Origin: Planctomycetota bacterium
Lineage (GTDB): Bacteria > Planctomycetota > UBA1135 > UBA2386
DNA: 64,000 nucleotides
Direction of reading: 5' to 3'
NCBI GenBank assembly: GCA_020638655.1
Contig: JACKIC010000008.1
Location: forward strand, 248,001 to 312,000
Shown piece by piece: positions 1-11,234 of this stretch (position 1 is the stretch's first letter; every line of letters begins with the position of its first letter). The translations under genes and the position numbers were made by a program. Below the pieces are notes generated by a model that did no database searches, was not told the origin of the DNA, and saw only the letters and a list, made by a program, of their open reading frames with translations.

Positions 1-865
1 GCAGGTAGTCGTAGAGCGCCTGTGCGTCGAGGTCGGGGAACTCCAGACGCGGCTCGAGCACCGCGACGAGCGCGGCGTCGCTGGGCACGATCTTCTGACG
101 GCTCAGGTTGAGTTGGCGCACCTCGAATCCCAGCGCCCTCAGCCGATCGAGGAGCAGACCGTAGGAGCGGCCTACGCTCGTATTGGTGAGGTCGACGTTG
201 TCGGGCGAATAGGAGCCGCAGAAGTAAGCGATCGGCACGCCCTGCACGAGCAAGGCCTTCATCGCGGAGCTCAACCGGATCTCCCCCAGAAAGTCCTTGA
301 GCGTCGGCACAACCATGCGGGCGCCGGGCACCGGAGCCTGTCGCAGTTCGGGCAGTTCGATGTCGGCCAGATCGTTCATCAAGGAGAGCTTCTTGAAGCG
401 CCGCTCCTTGCCCGGCAATTGCAAGGACACCACGACCGTGTCGATCGCTTCCGTGATTCCGAACCTCTGCATGGCCTCACGCGTCGAAGCCGGATCCCCG
501 TACATGTCGTACTCGATGAGCTTGGTGTTCTCACCGCCGAGCCAGACGTAGCGCCGCAGAAGCAGCCTGGTCAGATCACGTACACGCGCCTGGATCGCGA
601 GCCACTGCGCAGTCGCCTCGTCGCGGGCCTGACCGGACACCGGCGGGAGGAACAGGTGGAACTCGAGTTGACACTTCTGCTCCCGCAGCTCTGCGAGCAA
701 CTCCTCGGTGGCCGGATCGACGGAATTGACCGCCTGCGGCGTCAGGTCGATCAGTGTCTTGAAGGCCGGGCGCGACGCGGTCCAGACCAACAGCACCCAG
801 ACCGCCAACGCGAGCACCGCAGCGATCAGCAGGTTGACCCACGAGGCAAAACGCCGCGCGTTCAT
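1..865 (-). CDS. GldG-like ABC transporter auxiliary protein (partial, C-terminus off window)
   Basis: The reading frame is open from the ATG at 865 to the window edge (288 codons), so the C-terminus is missing. The N-terminus has a short basic start (MNARRF) and one membrane segment, followed by an extracytoplasmic region that starts with a conserved-looking LTPQAVNSVDP stretch. This matches the GldG/'Gldg family' subunits that accompany GldF/GldA-type ABC-2 exporters. Its ATG overlaps the stop of the upstream permease (ATGA), so it is the third gene of a translationally coupled operon. Family membership is inferred from architecture and context; the transported substrate is unknown. Confidence 0.75.
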   Translation of the reverse strand, partial: MNARRFASWVNLLIAAVLALAVWVLLVWTASRPAFKTLIDLTPQAVNSVDPATEELLAELREQKCQLEFHLFLPPVSGQARDEATAQWLAIQARVRDLTRLLLRRYVWLGGENTKLIEYDMYGDPASTREAMQRFGITEAIDTVVVSLQLPGKERRFKKLSLMNDLADIELPELRQAPVPGARMVVPTLKDFLGEIRLSSAMKALLVQGVPIAYFCGSYSPDNVDLTNTSVGRSYGLLLDRLRALGFEVRQLNLSRQKIVPSDAALVAVLEPRLEFPDLDAQALYDYL

Positions 866-1635
866 GCGATCCTCCGCGACGACAGGCTCACCGTGGTCAA
901 GAACAGGAAGAACAGGATGCCGCCGATGTAGAACATCACCTGACTGGTGTCGATCAGACCGCGAGCGAACCACTCGCCGAAGTTGCGCATCACGTCGAGC
1001 TTCTCGAGCAACTCTCGCACGTAGTAGTTCTGTGCCAGCGTGCCGACCTGGCTGGCGATCTTCTGCGGCAAGGTCAGCAGACCGAGCGACACCAGGAACG
1101 CCAGCACCGCCGACAGGAGGACGTTGTCGGTGAGGCTACTGGCGAACACGCCGAACGCGAGCAGCATGCTGCTGAGCAGGAACATGCCGAGGTAGGCCGC
1201 AGCCACCGGCCCGAACGCCAGGTCGCTAGCCAGGAATGGTCCGTACTCGAGGACGTGAAGCACCAGTACGCTCGGCAACCACAACAGGCCGTAGAACGCG
1301 GCCGCGGCGCACCACTTGCCGAAGACCACTCCCGCATCGGTGACCGGTGCGGTCATCAGCGTCTCGATCGATCCGGTTCGACGCTCTTCGGCGAAGCAGC
1401 GCATCGTCAGCAGCGCGGGCACGAAGAGCACCATGTAGGCGGTGCTCTGCTGGCCGTAGGTCGCGGTCGGGAACTGGTCGAGGTCTCCGCGGTAGTAGGA
1501 GTAGCCCCGAATCAACTCCTGCAGCTCGAAACCGCGCCAGAGGTAGAACAAGAAGGCGATCGCCCAGCTGATCGGGCTCACGCAATAGGACCAGAGTTCC
1601 TTGCGGAACGTCACCCAGGCGCCACGCAGGATCAT
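862..1635 (-). CDS. ABC-2 type transporter permease (GldF-like)
   Basis: A 257-residue polytopic membrane protein with about six hydrophobic segments. It contains the FAEERRTGSIETLMTAPV stretch between membrane segments 2 and 3, which is characteristic of ABC-2/GldF/NosY-like permeases. It overlaps its neighbours by ATGA on both sides (ATP-binding gene upstream, GldG-like gene downstream), so the three proteins are likely made together and form one exporter. GldF homologues occur widely outside gliding bacteria, so no motility role is claimed. Substrate unknown. Confidence 0.85.
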   Translation of the reverse strand: MILRGAWVTFRKELWSYCVSPISWAIAFLFYLWRGFELQELIRGYSYYRGDLDQFPTATYGQQSTAYMVLFVPALLTMRCFAEERRTGSIETLMTAPVTDAGVVFGKWCAAAAFYGLLWLPSVLVLHVLEYGPFLASDLAFGPVAAAYLGMFLLSSMLLAFGVFASSLTDNVLLSAVLAFLVSLGLLTLPQKIASQVGTLAQNYYVRELLEKLDVMRNFGEWFARGLIDTSQVMFYIGGILFFLFLTTVSLSSRRIA

Positions 1636-2600
1636 TCGTGGTCCTCCGACGCAAGGGCCAGTTCCTCGGCGCGATCACTGCCCTCGGTCAACTGGTAGAA
1701 GAACTCCTCGAGCGTCGGCAGATCCAGACGCACCTCCAGGGCCGCCACCCCCGCAGCCAGCAGCCGCGTGCCGACGGCTTCGCGAGGATCCTCGCCGGCA
1801 GCGACCGACGCCTTCAGCGTCGCGCGCCCCATGCCCTCGTCGATCTCGATCTCTCCGATGCCCGCCAGACCCTCGACACAGGCCGACAGCGTCGCACCGG
1901 CAGCGGCGGCGGCGACCACGAGCCGACGAGCCGTGTGTTGCTGCACCAGCGCTTCGGGCGGCCCGTCGGCGCGCAACTGACCGCGGTGGATCACCACGAT
2001 GCGCGAACTGACGTCCTGCACCTCGGCGAGGATGTGGCTGCTGAACAAGATCGTGTGCTCCTGCGCGAGATCGAGCACGACCTGCTTGATGCGGCGGCGC
2101 TGGTTGGGATCGAGGCCGGAGGTCGGCTCGTCGAGGATCAGGATCGGCGGGTTGGCGACGAGCGCGTCGGCGAGGCCGACGCGCTGCCGGTAGCCGCGCG
2201 AGACGTGGCCGACGAGCTTGCGCGCGACGTCCTCGACGCCGGCCTTGTCCATCGCGCGCGACACCGCGAGCTTGCGCTCCTTGGCGGGCACCCCCTTGAG
2301 CGCCGCGCGGTAACGCAGGTACTCGACCACGCGCAGATCCGGGTAGATCGGCACGTTCTCGGGCAGGTAGCCGAGGCTCTGCCGGGCCTGCAGCGACGCC
2401 TTGACCACGTCGTGGCCGGCGACCGACGCGGTGCCGGAAGTGGCCGGATGGAACCCGGTCAGCACGCGGATCGTGGTGGTCTTGCCGGCGCCGTTGGGCC
2501 CCAGGAAACCGACCACCTCACCGCGGCCGACCTCGAACGACAGGCGGTCGACCGCCAGGGTCGCGCCGAAACGCTTGCTCAACTCGTGGACGACGATCAT
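1632..2600 (-). CDS. ABC transporter ATP-binding protein (GldA-like)
   Basis: 322 residues with a complete ABC ATPase core: Walker A GPNGAGKTT (about residues 34-42), Q-loop in the YLPENVPIY region, signature SRGYRQRVGL, Walker B ILILDEPTSGLDP and H-loop SSHI. The variant signature GYRQR rather than LSGGQ is usual for the ABC-2/GldA/CcmA-like group. The roughly 90-residue C-terminal extension resembles the accessory domain of these exporters. First gene of the operon with the permease and GldG-like genes, starting from the divergent intergenic region 2601-2854. Confidence 0.93.
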   Translation of the reverse strand: MIVVHELSKRFGATLAVDRLSFEVGRGEVVGFLGPNGAGKTTTIRVLTGFHPATSGTASVAGHDVVKASLQARQSLGYLPENVPIYPDLRVVEYLRYRAALKGVPAKERKLAVSRAMDKAGVEDVARKLVGHVSRGYRQRVGLADALVANPPILILDEPTSGLDPNQRRRIKQVVLDLAQEHTILFSSHILAEVQDVSSRIVVIHRGQLRADGPPEALVQQHTARRLVVAAAAAGATLSACVEGLAGIGEIEIDEGMGRATLKASVAAGEDPREAVGTRLLAAGVAALEVRLDLPTLEEFFYQLTEGSDRAEELALASEDHE

Positions 2601-2816
2601 CAGCGGGTGCGGTAGCGCTGCGCTGGGCCGTCAGTAACAAGCACCGATCGCTTCGGCCGAAAACGCGCGTCTCGAAGGGTAGTCCGCCCCGCCGCAAAGG
2701 CCAGCGCAGCTTGCGACACGCCGCACGATTCGTCGCGTGCGGCCCGTGCCACCGCAAGTTGCCGCGCGCGGACGGCGTCTCACCGGGCGACAGCCGCATC
2801 GACCCGGGCGCGGCGC

Positions 2817-2822
2817 TACGCT
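2817..2822 (+). promoter_or_regulatory. candidate -10 box (TACGCT)
   Basis: TACGCT lies in the divergent region 2601-2854 about 33 nt before the GTG chosen for the membrane protein at 2855. It matches the TANNNT boxes seen repeatedly in this window but leaves a short leader of roughly 25 nt. No convincing -35 is visible. The rest of 2601-2854 shows no gene. Confidence 0.4.
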
Positions 2823-2854
2823 CCTTCGCTGCCGCCGCCCGCAACCCCCACCCC

Positions 2855-3589
2855 GTGACCGATCTCGACCCGACCGAAGACGCCGTCGCCCGACACCGCC
2901 GCCGGGTGCGCATCGCGTTGTGGATCGCGAACGCGATCGTCGTCAACGAGCTCGCCGCGTTCGGCCTAGGCGCGCTGCGTTTACCCGCACCGGCGCTCGA
3001 GCACTACGGCCGACTCGTGCTCGTATCGGTTCCGGCGATCCTGCACTACGCGGTTCGCCCGGGTCGCCCTGTGACAGCGCTCAGCGTGTTGGGCGTCGCC
3101 TTGAAGACGCCGCTCGTGATCCTGGGCAACGTGATCGCCGGCGGTGCCTGCGCGGCGTTCGCGGTGGCTGTCATGGCAGTCATCGCGCAGGCCAACGCGC
3201 AGTCGATCGCGCTCGGCACGCTGGTGGGCCTGCTCCTCCTCACGACGCTCTGGCTGGTCCCCGCGCGGCAGACCCTGCAGCGCCTTCCGTGGCTCGCGCC
3301 GGCAGTCGCGGCATTCGTATGCGTGGTCTACGTGCCTCCGCACGTGGTCACGCGCACCGCCGACGGTCAGCACCTCGTCGAGGCAGGACTGCTCAGCATG
3401 CCGTCGAACCCCGTCTACCGCGTCTGTCGCGCGACCACGCTCGTGCCCGGAGCCCTGCAGTGGTGGTACGTGCTCGGCTTCCTGCCGAGCGATGCACTCG
3501 AGGTCTCGCTGCACCGCGAAGGCGACGACGTGGTCGTCAAGTACGAGCGCAGTTTGGAACGCGCGCCGCAGAGCCTGCGCGTCCGATGA
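2855..3589 (+). CDS. Hypothetical multi-pass membrane protein
   Basis: 244 residues from a GTG start. The open frame extends upstream to 2711, but that part is Arg/Pro-rich and contains the likely -10 box at 2817, so I start at 2855 (VTDLDPTEDAV). About five hydrophobic helices cover residues 20-160, followed by a soluble C-terminal region with VYRVCRAT and WWYVLGFLPSDALEVSL. I do not recognise the family. It is transcribed alone, divergent from the ABC operon and convergent with dnaK, with a strong shared terminator hairpin just after its stop. Confidence 0.6.
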   Translation: MTDLDPTEDAVARHRRRVRIALWIANAIVVNELAAFGLGALRLPAPALEHYGRLVLVSVPAILHYAVRPGRPVTALSVLGVALKTPLVILGNVIAGGACAAFAVAVMAVIAQANAQSIALGTLVGLLLLTTLWLVPARQTLQRLPWLAPAVAAFVCVVYVPPHVVTRTADGQHLVEAGLLSMPSNPVYRVCRATTLVPGALQWWYVLGFLPSDALEVSLHREGDDVVVKYERSLERAPQSLRVR

Positions 3590-3592
3590 CGC

Positions 3593-3622
3593 ACGCCGCG
3601 GCGGCCGGGGCCGCCGCGGCGT
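3593..3622. terminator. Perfect GC-rich hairpin between convergent genes
   Basis: A perfect 14-bp inverted repeat with only two central bases sits exactly between the stop of the membrane protein (3589) and the stop of dnaK (3629). It would fold on both strands, so it probably ends transcription from both directions. No long T tract follows. Confidence 0.75.
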
Positions 3623-3628
3623 TCGCGG

Positions 3629-5530
<1,902 letters not shown>

Positions 5531-5714
5531 GGTCACTCCTGATTGCGGGACCGACCGGTCCCGACTTGCTGCTGGGCTCGCGTCAAAACGGTTGGATCGC
5601 GGCGGCTGCCCTCGCCGCCACGAGTCGCGCAGTAGACAAAAGCCGTGCCTTTGCCCGGGACAGCCCTAACCCCTTGAACAACAAGCCTTAGCTACCCGCA
5701 CTCCGCTGTCCGGC

Positions 5715-5748
5715 CTGCCACTGTGGCAGTTGCGCCAAGGCGCCTTGG
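5715..5748. terminator. Two adjacent inverted repeats upstream of dnaK
   Basis: A perfect 7-bp inverted repeat (CTGCCAC-T-GTGGCAG, 5715-5729) is followed by the 14-bp palindrome CCAAGGCGCCTTGG (5735-5748). They lie 30-65 nt past the MATE stop codon and probably form its terminator, separating it from the dnaK promoter region. A regulatory role for dnaK cannot be excluded. Confidence 0.5.
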
Positions 5749-5779
5749 TGCCAATTCGGCAGCAGGCCGTGCCCTGCGT

Positions 5780-7153
5780 TCAGAGCGGTCGCACCCAGCG
5801 CCCGACCGCCACGTGGCCGAGGTGCAGCACGGCGAGCACCGCAGTGCCACCGACCAGGGCGCGATAGACGGGCTCGATGCCGCCGCCCCCCGCCGCCGCG
5901 ATCACGAACCACGCCGCGAGCACCGCGAAGCCGACGAGGTCGACGACGAGCGGCGAGATCATGCGCCCGGCGCCGTGCAGGGCGCCGATCGCGCCGAGCG
6001 CCACCGCGCCGAGCACCTGGCTCCACCCCGCGATGCCGAGGTAACTCTGCACCGCCGCAAGTTCGTCATCGGTCGCGGTCGGCAGGAAGCAGTGCGTGAT
6101 CGCCGTGACGTTGGCGAGGCACAACAACAACACGCCCATGCCGAACAGGCCCGCGAGCAGCGCGGCGCAGGCGCCCGACCAGCGCGCCGCGGCGGCGCGG
6201 CCGACGACCACCGCGCGGCCCGCGAACGCGGTCGCGGCGTTGGCGAAACCGAGCGAACTGAACAGCACCACCGTGTCCAGGCGCGTGGCGATGCCGAGCG
6301 CGACGGTGACCGTGTTGCCGTAGCCGCGCTGCGCCACCGCCGTGAGCACGAGCACCACCGCCGCGCGCAGGCCGATCTGCACGACCTGCGGCCACGCGTC
6401 GCGCAGCAGCGGGCCGCCGACCGGCGGCCGTTCGCCTTCCGGAACGTCGCGCAGCGACAGCGCGTGTTGGCGCCGCCGCAGCCACCACCACCCGAGCAGA
6501 GCCGCGACCGCGCGCGAGCCGACCGAGGCGTAGGTCGCGCCGACCACGCCGATCGACGGGATGCCGGCCGCTTCCCAGCCGTAGAGCAGCACCACGTCGC
6601 CGAGCAGGTTGAGCAGGTTGGCGAGCAGCAGCAGCGACAGCGGCACCAGCGCCTCGCCGACCGCGCGCATCGCCGCAGTCGTCTGCATCAGCACGAACAT
6701 CGGGATGCAGCCGAGGTTGCTGACCACGAGGTAGTGGATCGCGTCGCCGCGCGCCGCGCCCGTGAGCCCGGTCTCGTCGACCATCCACGGCGCCGGCAGC
6801 GCCGTCAGCACACCGATGCCGATCGACAACCACAGCATCCACCACTGCGCGCGCAGGTGCAGCCGCCGCGCGCCATCGCGGTCGCCTTCGCCGAGCCGCC
6901 GCGACAGCTGCGCGAGCAGCGCCGTCGACACGCACTGGCCGACGATCATCGGCAGGAAGTTCCACGTCGACGCCACATGCGCGGCGAGGATCGCGTCGCC
7001 GCCGAGCCGCCCGACGAGCGCGAGGTCGACGAGATTGATCACGCCGTGCGAGGCGAGGCCGATCGCGAGCGGCAGGCCGAGCAGCAGCACGGTCAGGAAC
7101 GGGCCGCGGCGCAGCAGCTTGTCCTGCGCGCGCTGTTCGCCGTCTTCGGGCAT
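5780..7153 (-). CDS. MATE family multidrug/metabolite efflux transporter
   Basis: 457 residues with about twelve hydrophobic helices in two homologous halves, typical of MatE antiporters. The first half contains LALVGRLGGDAILAAHVAS and the second repeats the pattern (TVTVALGIATRLDTVV). These proteins exchange Na+ or H+ for organic cations at the inner membrane; the substrate cannot be read from sequence. The ATG at 7153 directly follows the TGA of the upstream gene with no gap, so the two are probably translationally coupled. Confidence 0.9.
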   Translation of the reverse strand: MPEDGEQRAQDKLLRRGPFLTVLLLGLPLAIGLASHGVINLVDLALVGRLGGDAILAAHVASTWNFLPMIVGQCVSTALLAQLSRRLGEGDRDGARRLHLRAQWWMLWLSIGIGVLTALPAPWMVDETGLTGAARGDAIHYLVVSNLGCIPMFVLMQTTAAMRAVGEALVPLSLLLLANLLNLLGDVVLLYGWEAAGIPSIGVVGATYASVGSRAVAALLGWWWLRRRQHALSLRDVPEGERPPVGGPLLRDAWPQVVQIGLRAAVVLVLTAVAQRGYGNTVTVALGIATRLDTVVLFSSLGFANAATAFAGRAVVVGRAAAARWSGACAALLAGLFGMGVLLLCLANVTAITHCFLPTATDDELAAVQSYLGIAGWSQVLGAVALGAIGALHGAGRMISPLVVDLVGFAVLAAWFVIAAAGGGGIEPVYRALVGGTAVLAVLHLGHVAVGRWVRPL

Positions 7154-9214
7154 TCAGTGCACCTCGCAGGTGCCGAAGGCGGTGCGGGCGGGGCGGCCCG
7201 TCTGGTCACCGCCCTGCCAGAACCAATGCACGGCACACGTTCCGAGCACGTCGGCGCAGAACCGCAGCGGCCCGCCGAGGCGCTGCCTGGCCTCCGGTGA
7301 GAGCTCTCCGCCGCGGACCGGCTCGACGTAGACGCCACTCGGCGCGAGCACGTAGAGCACGCAATCGTCGTGGGGAGCTCGCAGGTCCGCGACGAACTGC
7401 TCGACGCGGCTTGGGGTCGCGGGTGCGCTTCCCTCGAGCGTGCCAAGCGCGGCGTGCGCACGCACGATCGTCCCGTCCGGCAACGGCCCATCCTGCTGCG
7501 AGAGCGACACGCCCGCGACGCCGCCCCCGAGCGATGCGACCACGTACCACGAGGCGATCGACGTGGTGTCGAACCAGTATGCGTGCGTTCCCTCGGGCAG
7601 CGGCGGATCGAGGGCCTGCCCGGAAGGCGGGCCTTCGAACATCGGCAACTGGCCGAGCGGCGTCATCTCGACATGTGCGGCGCGTGTGACCACCTCGAGC
7701 ACGCCAGCGGACAGCGGCGACAGCCGCCCCTTCGGCACGAAGCGACGCGCATCCGCGGGATCGCGCACGAATTCGACCACCTTGTCGGCGGCCCCGACCA
7801 GCGAAGCGAAGCGTGCGCCCTTGGCGTCCCACGAGGCAAACCCAGCGCCCTGCTGCACGAGCGCGTGGATCGGAGTGCTGTTCCCGAACAGGCCCGGCGC
7901 TCCCGGATCCTTCTCGAGCATCGCCGCCAGCCCGCTGACCGGCAGGTCCACGGGCGCGAACGGTCGCTGCGTGAGGAACCCCCACAGCCCCGGCTGCAGC
8001 ATCGGCTGGCCCGGCAGCGCGGCGACGCCGAAGGGCTTGCCGGGTCCCGCGTCCTTGGCCACGGCGAGCAGTTCGTGCTGCACCTTGCTGACGAGCCGGT
8101 CCTCGTCCGAGTAACGATCGATCCAGAGGCGGCTGCCGATCGCCAGCCCCACCGCGATCGCCAGCAACCCCACCGCGAGCCGCGCACGCGACAACCAGCC
8201 CACCGGCACCACGTCGACCGCGAGCGCGACGAACAGCGCCAGCGCCGGCACCGCGTCGAATACGAAGCGGCCGAGCAGCAGCCCGTCCTTCCACTCGACG
8301 TGCGTCGTTCCCGGCAACAAGAGCAGCAGCGCCCACGGTGCGCACCACAGGGCGCGGCGCGTTCCAGCAGCGGCCATCGCCTGCCACAGCAGCACGAACA
8401 TCACCGCGAACAGCCAGCCGCCCAGCGATACGCCGCCGCCGAGCGGCGGTGCGAGCAGTTGGCCGAGCAGGGCCACGGCGCCCGTGAAACGTTCGCCGAG
8501 CGTGTGCCCTTCTTCGGCGGTCGTGAACCAACCGAGCAGCAACTTGCGGAACACGAGGTAACCGCCGACGAGCAACCAGAACGGCGCATGTACCCGCAAC
8601 CGCGGCCGCTCCCCGCGCAGCAGCGACAGCGCCACGAACGTCACCGGCAGCAGCACCGCGCCTTCCTTGCTCGCACACGCGAGCGCGGTCGCGAGCAGCG
8701 GCCAGACGACGCGCCCTTCGCCGTCGCGCCAGCGCACGAAGGTCCACATCGCGACCGCCGACCAGAACACCTGCAGCCCCGTGGTGCGCGCCGCGATCCA
8801 CGCGGTCGGTTCGACGGCCGCGGGGTGCAGCACCACGACCGCGCCGGCGACGAGCGCGACGAGCATCGGCCGCGCCTTGGCGAGCCGCGCCGCGGTCGCC
8901 GCGACGGCCGTCGCCGTGCCGGCCAGTAGCAGCACGTTGAACAGATGGAAGCCCAGCGGCGACGTGCCCAGCGCCCAGTTGCCGCCGAACGACAGGCTCA
9001 CGAACGGGCGATACAGGTCGCGCACGCCGAACCACGGCCGCACCCACTCCTCGAATACGCGCCCCCAGCGCACCGCACCAGCGTCGCGGTCGAGGTAGTA
9101 GACGGTCAGGAAGTCGTCGCTGCGCCAGCCGTGCCACAGCGTCGGCCAGAACCACACCAGCGCCAGCAGGGCGGGCAGGCACAACCACCAGGAACAACGC
9201 GGCGCGGGCGACAT
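7154..9214 (-). CDS. GT-C-like polytopic membrane protein (putative glycosyltransferase)
   Basis: 686 residues. An N-terminal helix is followed by the loop motif GWRSDDFLTVYYLDRD, where paired aspartates after the first helix are the hallmark of GT-C lipid-linked-sugar transferases (PMT/ArnT/TMTC type). About ten further helices follow, with an HLFNVLLL segment and HPAAVEPTAWIAARTTGLQ, which resembles TMTC/PMT-like proteins. The last ~250 residues form a soluble domain outside the membrane. Predicted role: moving a sugar from a polyprenyl carrier to an envelope acceptor. It is coupled to the MATE gene. Family call is moderate; donor and acceptor unknown. Confidence 0.65.
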   Translation of the reverse strand: MSPAPRCSWWLCLPALLALVWFWPTLWHGWRSDDFLTVYYLDRDAGAVRWGRVFEEWVRPWFGVRDLYRPFVSLSFGGNWALGTSPLGFHLFNVLLLAGTATAVAATAARLAKARPMLVALVAGAVVVLHPAAVEPTAWIAARTTGLQVFWSAVAMWTFVRWRDGEGRVVWPLLATALACASKEGAVLLPVTFVALSLLRGERPRLRVHAPFWLLVGGYLVFRKLLLGWFTTAEEGHTLGERFTGAVALLGQLLAPPLGGGVSLGGWLFAVMFVLLWQAMAAAGTRRALWCAPWALLLLLPGTTHVEWKDGLLLGRFVFDAVPALALFVALAVDVVPVGWLSRARLAVGLLAIAVGLAIGSRLWIDRYSDEDRLVSKVQHELLAVAKDAGPGKPFGVAALPGQPMLQPGLWGFLTQRPFAPVDLPVSGLAAMLEKDPGAPGLFGNSTPIHALVQQGAGFASWDAKGARFASLVGAADKVVEFVRDPADARRFVPKGRLSPLSAGVLEVVTRAAHVEMTPLGQLPMFEGPPSGQALDPPLPEGTHAYWFDTTSIASWYVVASLGGGVAGVSLSQQDGPLPDGTIVRAHAALGTLEGSAPATPSRVEQFVADLRAPHDDCVLYVLAPSGVYVEPVRGGELSPEARQRLGGPLRFCADVLGTCAVHWFWQGGDQTGRPARTAFGTCEVH

Positions 9215-9279
9215 GCGTGCGCCCTGGTTACCCGGCGCGGCCGCCAGCGCAAGCGCCGAAGCGGCCTCTTGGCGGCGGC

Positions 9280-9651
9280 TCAGCCGCCGAGGATCTGCTT
9301 GACCCGCTCGAGGATCTTGGTCGGGCTGAACGGCTTGGTCATGTAGTCGTCGGCGCCGGCGCTCTTGCCGACCTCGCGGTCGCTCTCCTGCCCCTTGGCG
9401 GTCAGCAGGATGATCTTCACCGCGCTGAGCTCGGGGTCCTGGCGCACGCGCTCGGTGACCTCGAAGCCGTTGATCTTCGGCATCATCACGTCGAGGAACA
9501 CCAGGTCCGGCTTGTGCTCGCGGATCGCGGCCAGGCCCTCCTCGCCGTTGCGCGCCTCGAACACCTGGTAGTTCTCCTTCTTGAGCACGAAGGTGAGCGA
9601 CCGGCAGATGAACGGTTCGTCGTCCACCACGAGGATCTTGCGTTGGCTCAT
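9280..9651 (-). CDS. Stand-alone receiver-domain response regulator
   Basis: 123 residues comprising only a CheY-like receiver: acidic pocket VVDDE (residues 8-12), phospho-acceptor Asp54 in LVFLDVMMPKI, Thr84 in ILLTAKG, and Lys106 in DDYMTKPFSP. There is no output domain. The ATG overlaps the phosphatase stop (ATGA at 9648-9651), and GAGGA lies about 7 nt upstream inside that gene. Being coupled to the SpoIIE phosphatase and the RsbW-like kinase suggests it feeds a phosphorylation signal into the partner-switching module. Confidence 0.93.
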   Translation of the reverse strand: MSQRKILVVDDEPFICRSLTFVLKKENYQVFEARNGEEGLAAIREHKPDLVFLDVMMPKINGFEVTERVRQDPELSAVKIILLTAKGQESDREVGKSAGADDYMTKPFSPTKILERVKQILGG

Positions 9652-11231
9652 GGTTGTTTCCTCATGCCTGCGCGGCGGATGACCACGGCGGTGACGTCGT
9701 CGGCGCCCTCCTGCCCACCGCGGAAGTTGGCGAGCTCGTGCACGATGCCGTCGACGACGCCGCGCGCCGTGCGGCCCGGGGCGAGCTGCGCGAGCAGCGC
9801 AGCGAGGCGCTCCTCGCCGAACATGTCGCCGTCGTTGTCCATCGCCTCGGTGATGCCGTCGGTGAACAGCAGCACGCAGTCCTGCGGCCCCAGTTCGATG
9901 CGGCGCGACTCGTAGTCGGGCTTCGCCAGGAAGCCCAGGATCGTGCTCTCGGACTCGATGCGTTCGACGCGGTCGGTCTCGGCGCGGTAGACCATCAGGT
10001 CGTTGTGGCCGGCGCTGACGTACTCGAACGAGCCCTCGTCGTCCTGCAGCGTCACCGCCGCGGCGGTCAGGAAGCGCTCGGTGCGCGTCAGGTCCTCGAA
10101 CATCGTCGCGGCCAGATCGTCGAACACCTGCACCGGGCAGCTGCGCACCGAGGCGAGCGTGCGCAGCGTCGCGCGCGCGCTGACCATCATCATGCCCGAG
10201 GCGAGGTTGTGGCCCGAGACGTCGGCGACCACCACCATGGTCCGGCCGTCGGCCATCTGCACGTAGTCGAAGTAGTCGCCACCGACTGCGCCGCACGCCT
10301 GGTAGTCGGCGGCGATGTCGAAGCCCGAGACCATCGCCGGGCGCGCGGGCAGGATCTGGCGCTGGATCGCCTGCGCCATGCTGAGCTCCTTGCCGAGCTC
10401 CGCGGTCTTGCGCGCACCGAGCACCGAACCGAGCATCGCCGCGAACGACTCGGCGACCTGGCCTTCCTCGTTGCCGAGCAGCGGGTTCTCGCCGTAGCCG
10501 CGGTCGAACTTGTCGGTCAGGATCAGCGCACCGAGCACCACCAGGCGGTCGCCGGAGCCGTAGGTCACCGGCACGCCGAGCACCTGGCGCTGGGCGAGGT
10601 GCTCGGGTCGACCGGGCTCACCCAGGCGCTTGCCGCCGGGCACGCTGCGGATCACCACGCCCTCGGTGACGGCCAACACCTCGGCGAGGAAGCCCTCTTC
10701 GGCGCTGACGACGGCGTCGAGCGCCAGCGCCGGGTCGTCGCGTTCGGCCTGCGGCACGGAGTCGTGGGTGGCCGTGACCACCACCTCGCAGGTGCCCTTG
10801 CTGGCGACGAAGCCGTAGAACACCGCGCGGCGCGCGCCCGCGGCGCGCAGGCACGCCTGCACGCCCATCGCCGCGATCTCGATCTCGTCGACGCCGGCGG
10901 ACAGCTTCGGCAGGGTCTCGCCGAGCATCGACACCTGTTCGAGCAGGCGGAGCGAGCTGATGCTCATGCTCTCCATGTCGCTCTCGAGGTGTTCGCGATC
11001 GGCGACCGAGGCCAGCAGGGCCTCGATCAGGGGCAGCACCGCGGCGCCGTTCTCGCCGAAGCTCGCCACGAGCTCACCCATCGGCAGGTCGCGGCGCAAC
11101 GACGTCGCCCCCGGTGCAGCCTCGCCGAAGCGAGTGCACTCTCCCGAGGCGGTGCGGAATTCGAGCGCCAGGTCCGGCAGGATCCTGGGCATCGCCGCGA
11201 GCAGCTCGGTCGATGCGGGCGTGAGCGACAC
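9648..11231 (-). CDS. GAF-SpoIIE (PP2C-type) serine phosphatase, RsbU-like
   Basis: 527 residues. An N-terminal helical region leads into a GAF-like sensor domain (about 110-290, containing RRAVFYGFVASK and VLGVPVTYGSGDRLVVLGALIL) and a SpoIIE/PP2C phosphatase domain (about 310-520). The metal-binding acidic motifs are present: GAVGGDYFDY, VVADVSGHNLASG, LLFTDGITEAMD and GADDVTAVVI. Such enzymes dephosphorylate STAS-domain anti-anti-sigma factors and so release a sigma factor. No STAS gene is present in this window. Three nucleotides separate it from the upstream anti-sigma-like kinase, so it is in the same operon. Confidence 0.92.
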   Translation of the reverse strand: MSLTPASTELLAAMPRILPDLALEFRTASGECTRFGEAAPGATSLRRDLPMGELVASFGENGAAVLPLIEALLASVADREHLESDMESMSISSLRLLEQVSMLGETLPKLSAGVDEIEIAAMGVQACLRAAGARRAVFYGFVASKGTCEVVVTATHDSVPQAERDDPALALDAVVSAEEGFLAEVLAVTEGVVIRSVPGGKRLGEPGRPEHLAQRQVLGVPVTYGSGDRLVVLGALILTDKFDRGYGENPLLGNEEGQVAESFAAMLGSVLGARKTAELGKELSMAQAIQRQILPARPAMVSGFDIAADYQACGAVGGDYFDYVQMADGRTMVVVADVSGHNLASGMMMVSARATLRTLASVRSCPVQVFDDLAATMFEDLTRTERFLTAAAVTLQDDEGSFEYVSAGHNDLMVYRAETDRVERIESESTILGFLAKPDYESRRIELGPQDCVLLFTDGITEAMDNDGDMFGEERLAALLAQLAPGRTARGVVDGIVHELANFRGGQEGADDVTAVVIRRAGMRKQP

Positions 11232-11234
11232 GGC

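Noticed and set aside
5531..5714. CIRCE operator upstream of dnaK
   Set aside because: No TTAGCACTC-N9-GAGTGCTAA-like inverted repeat is present.
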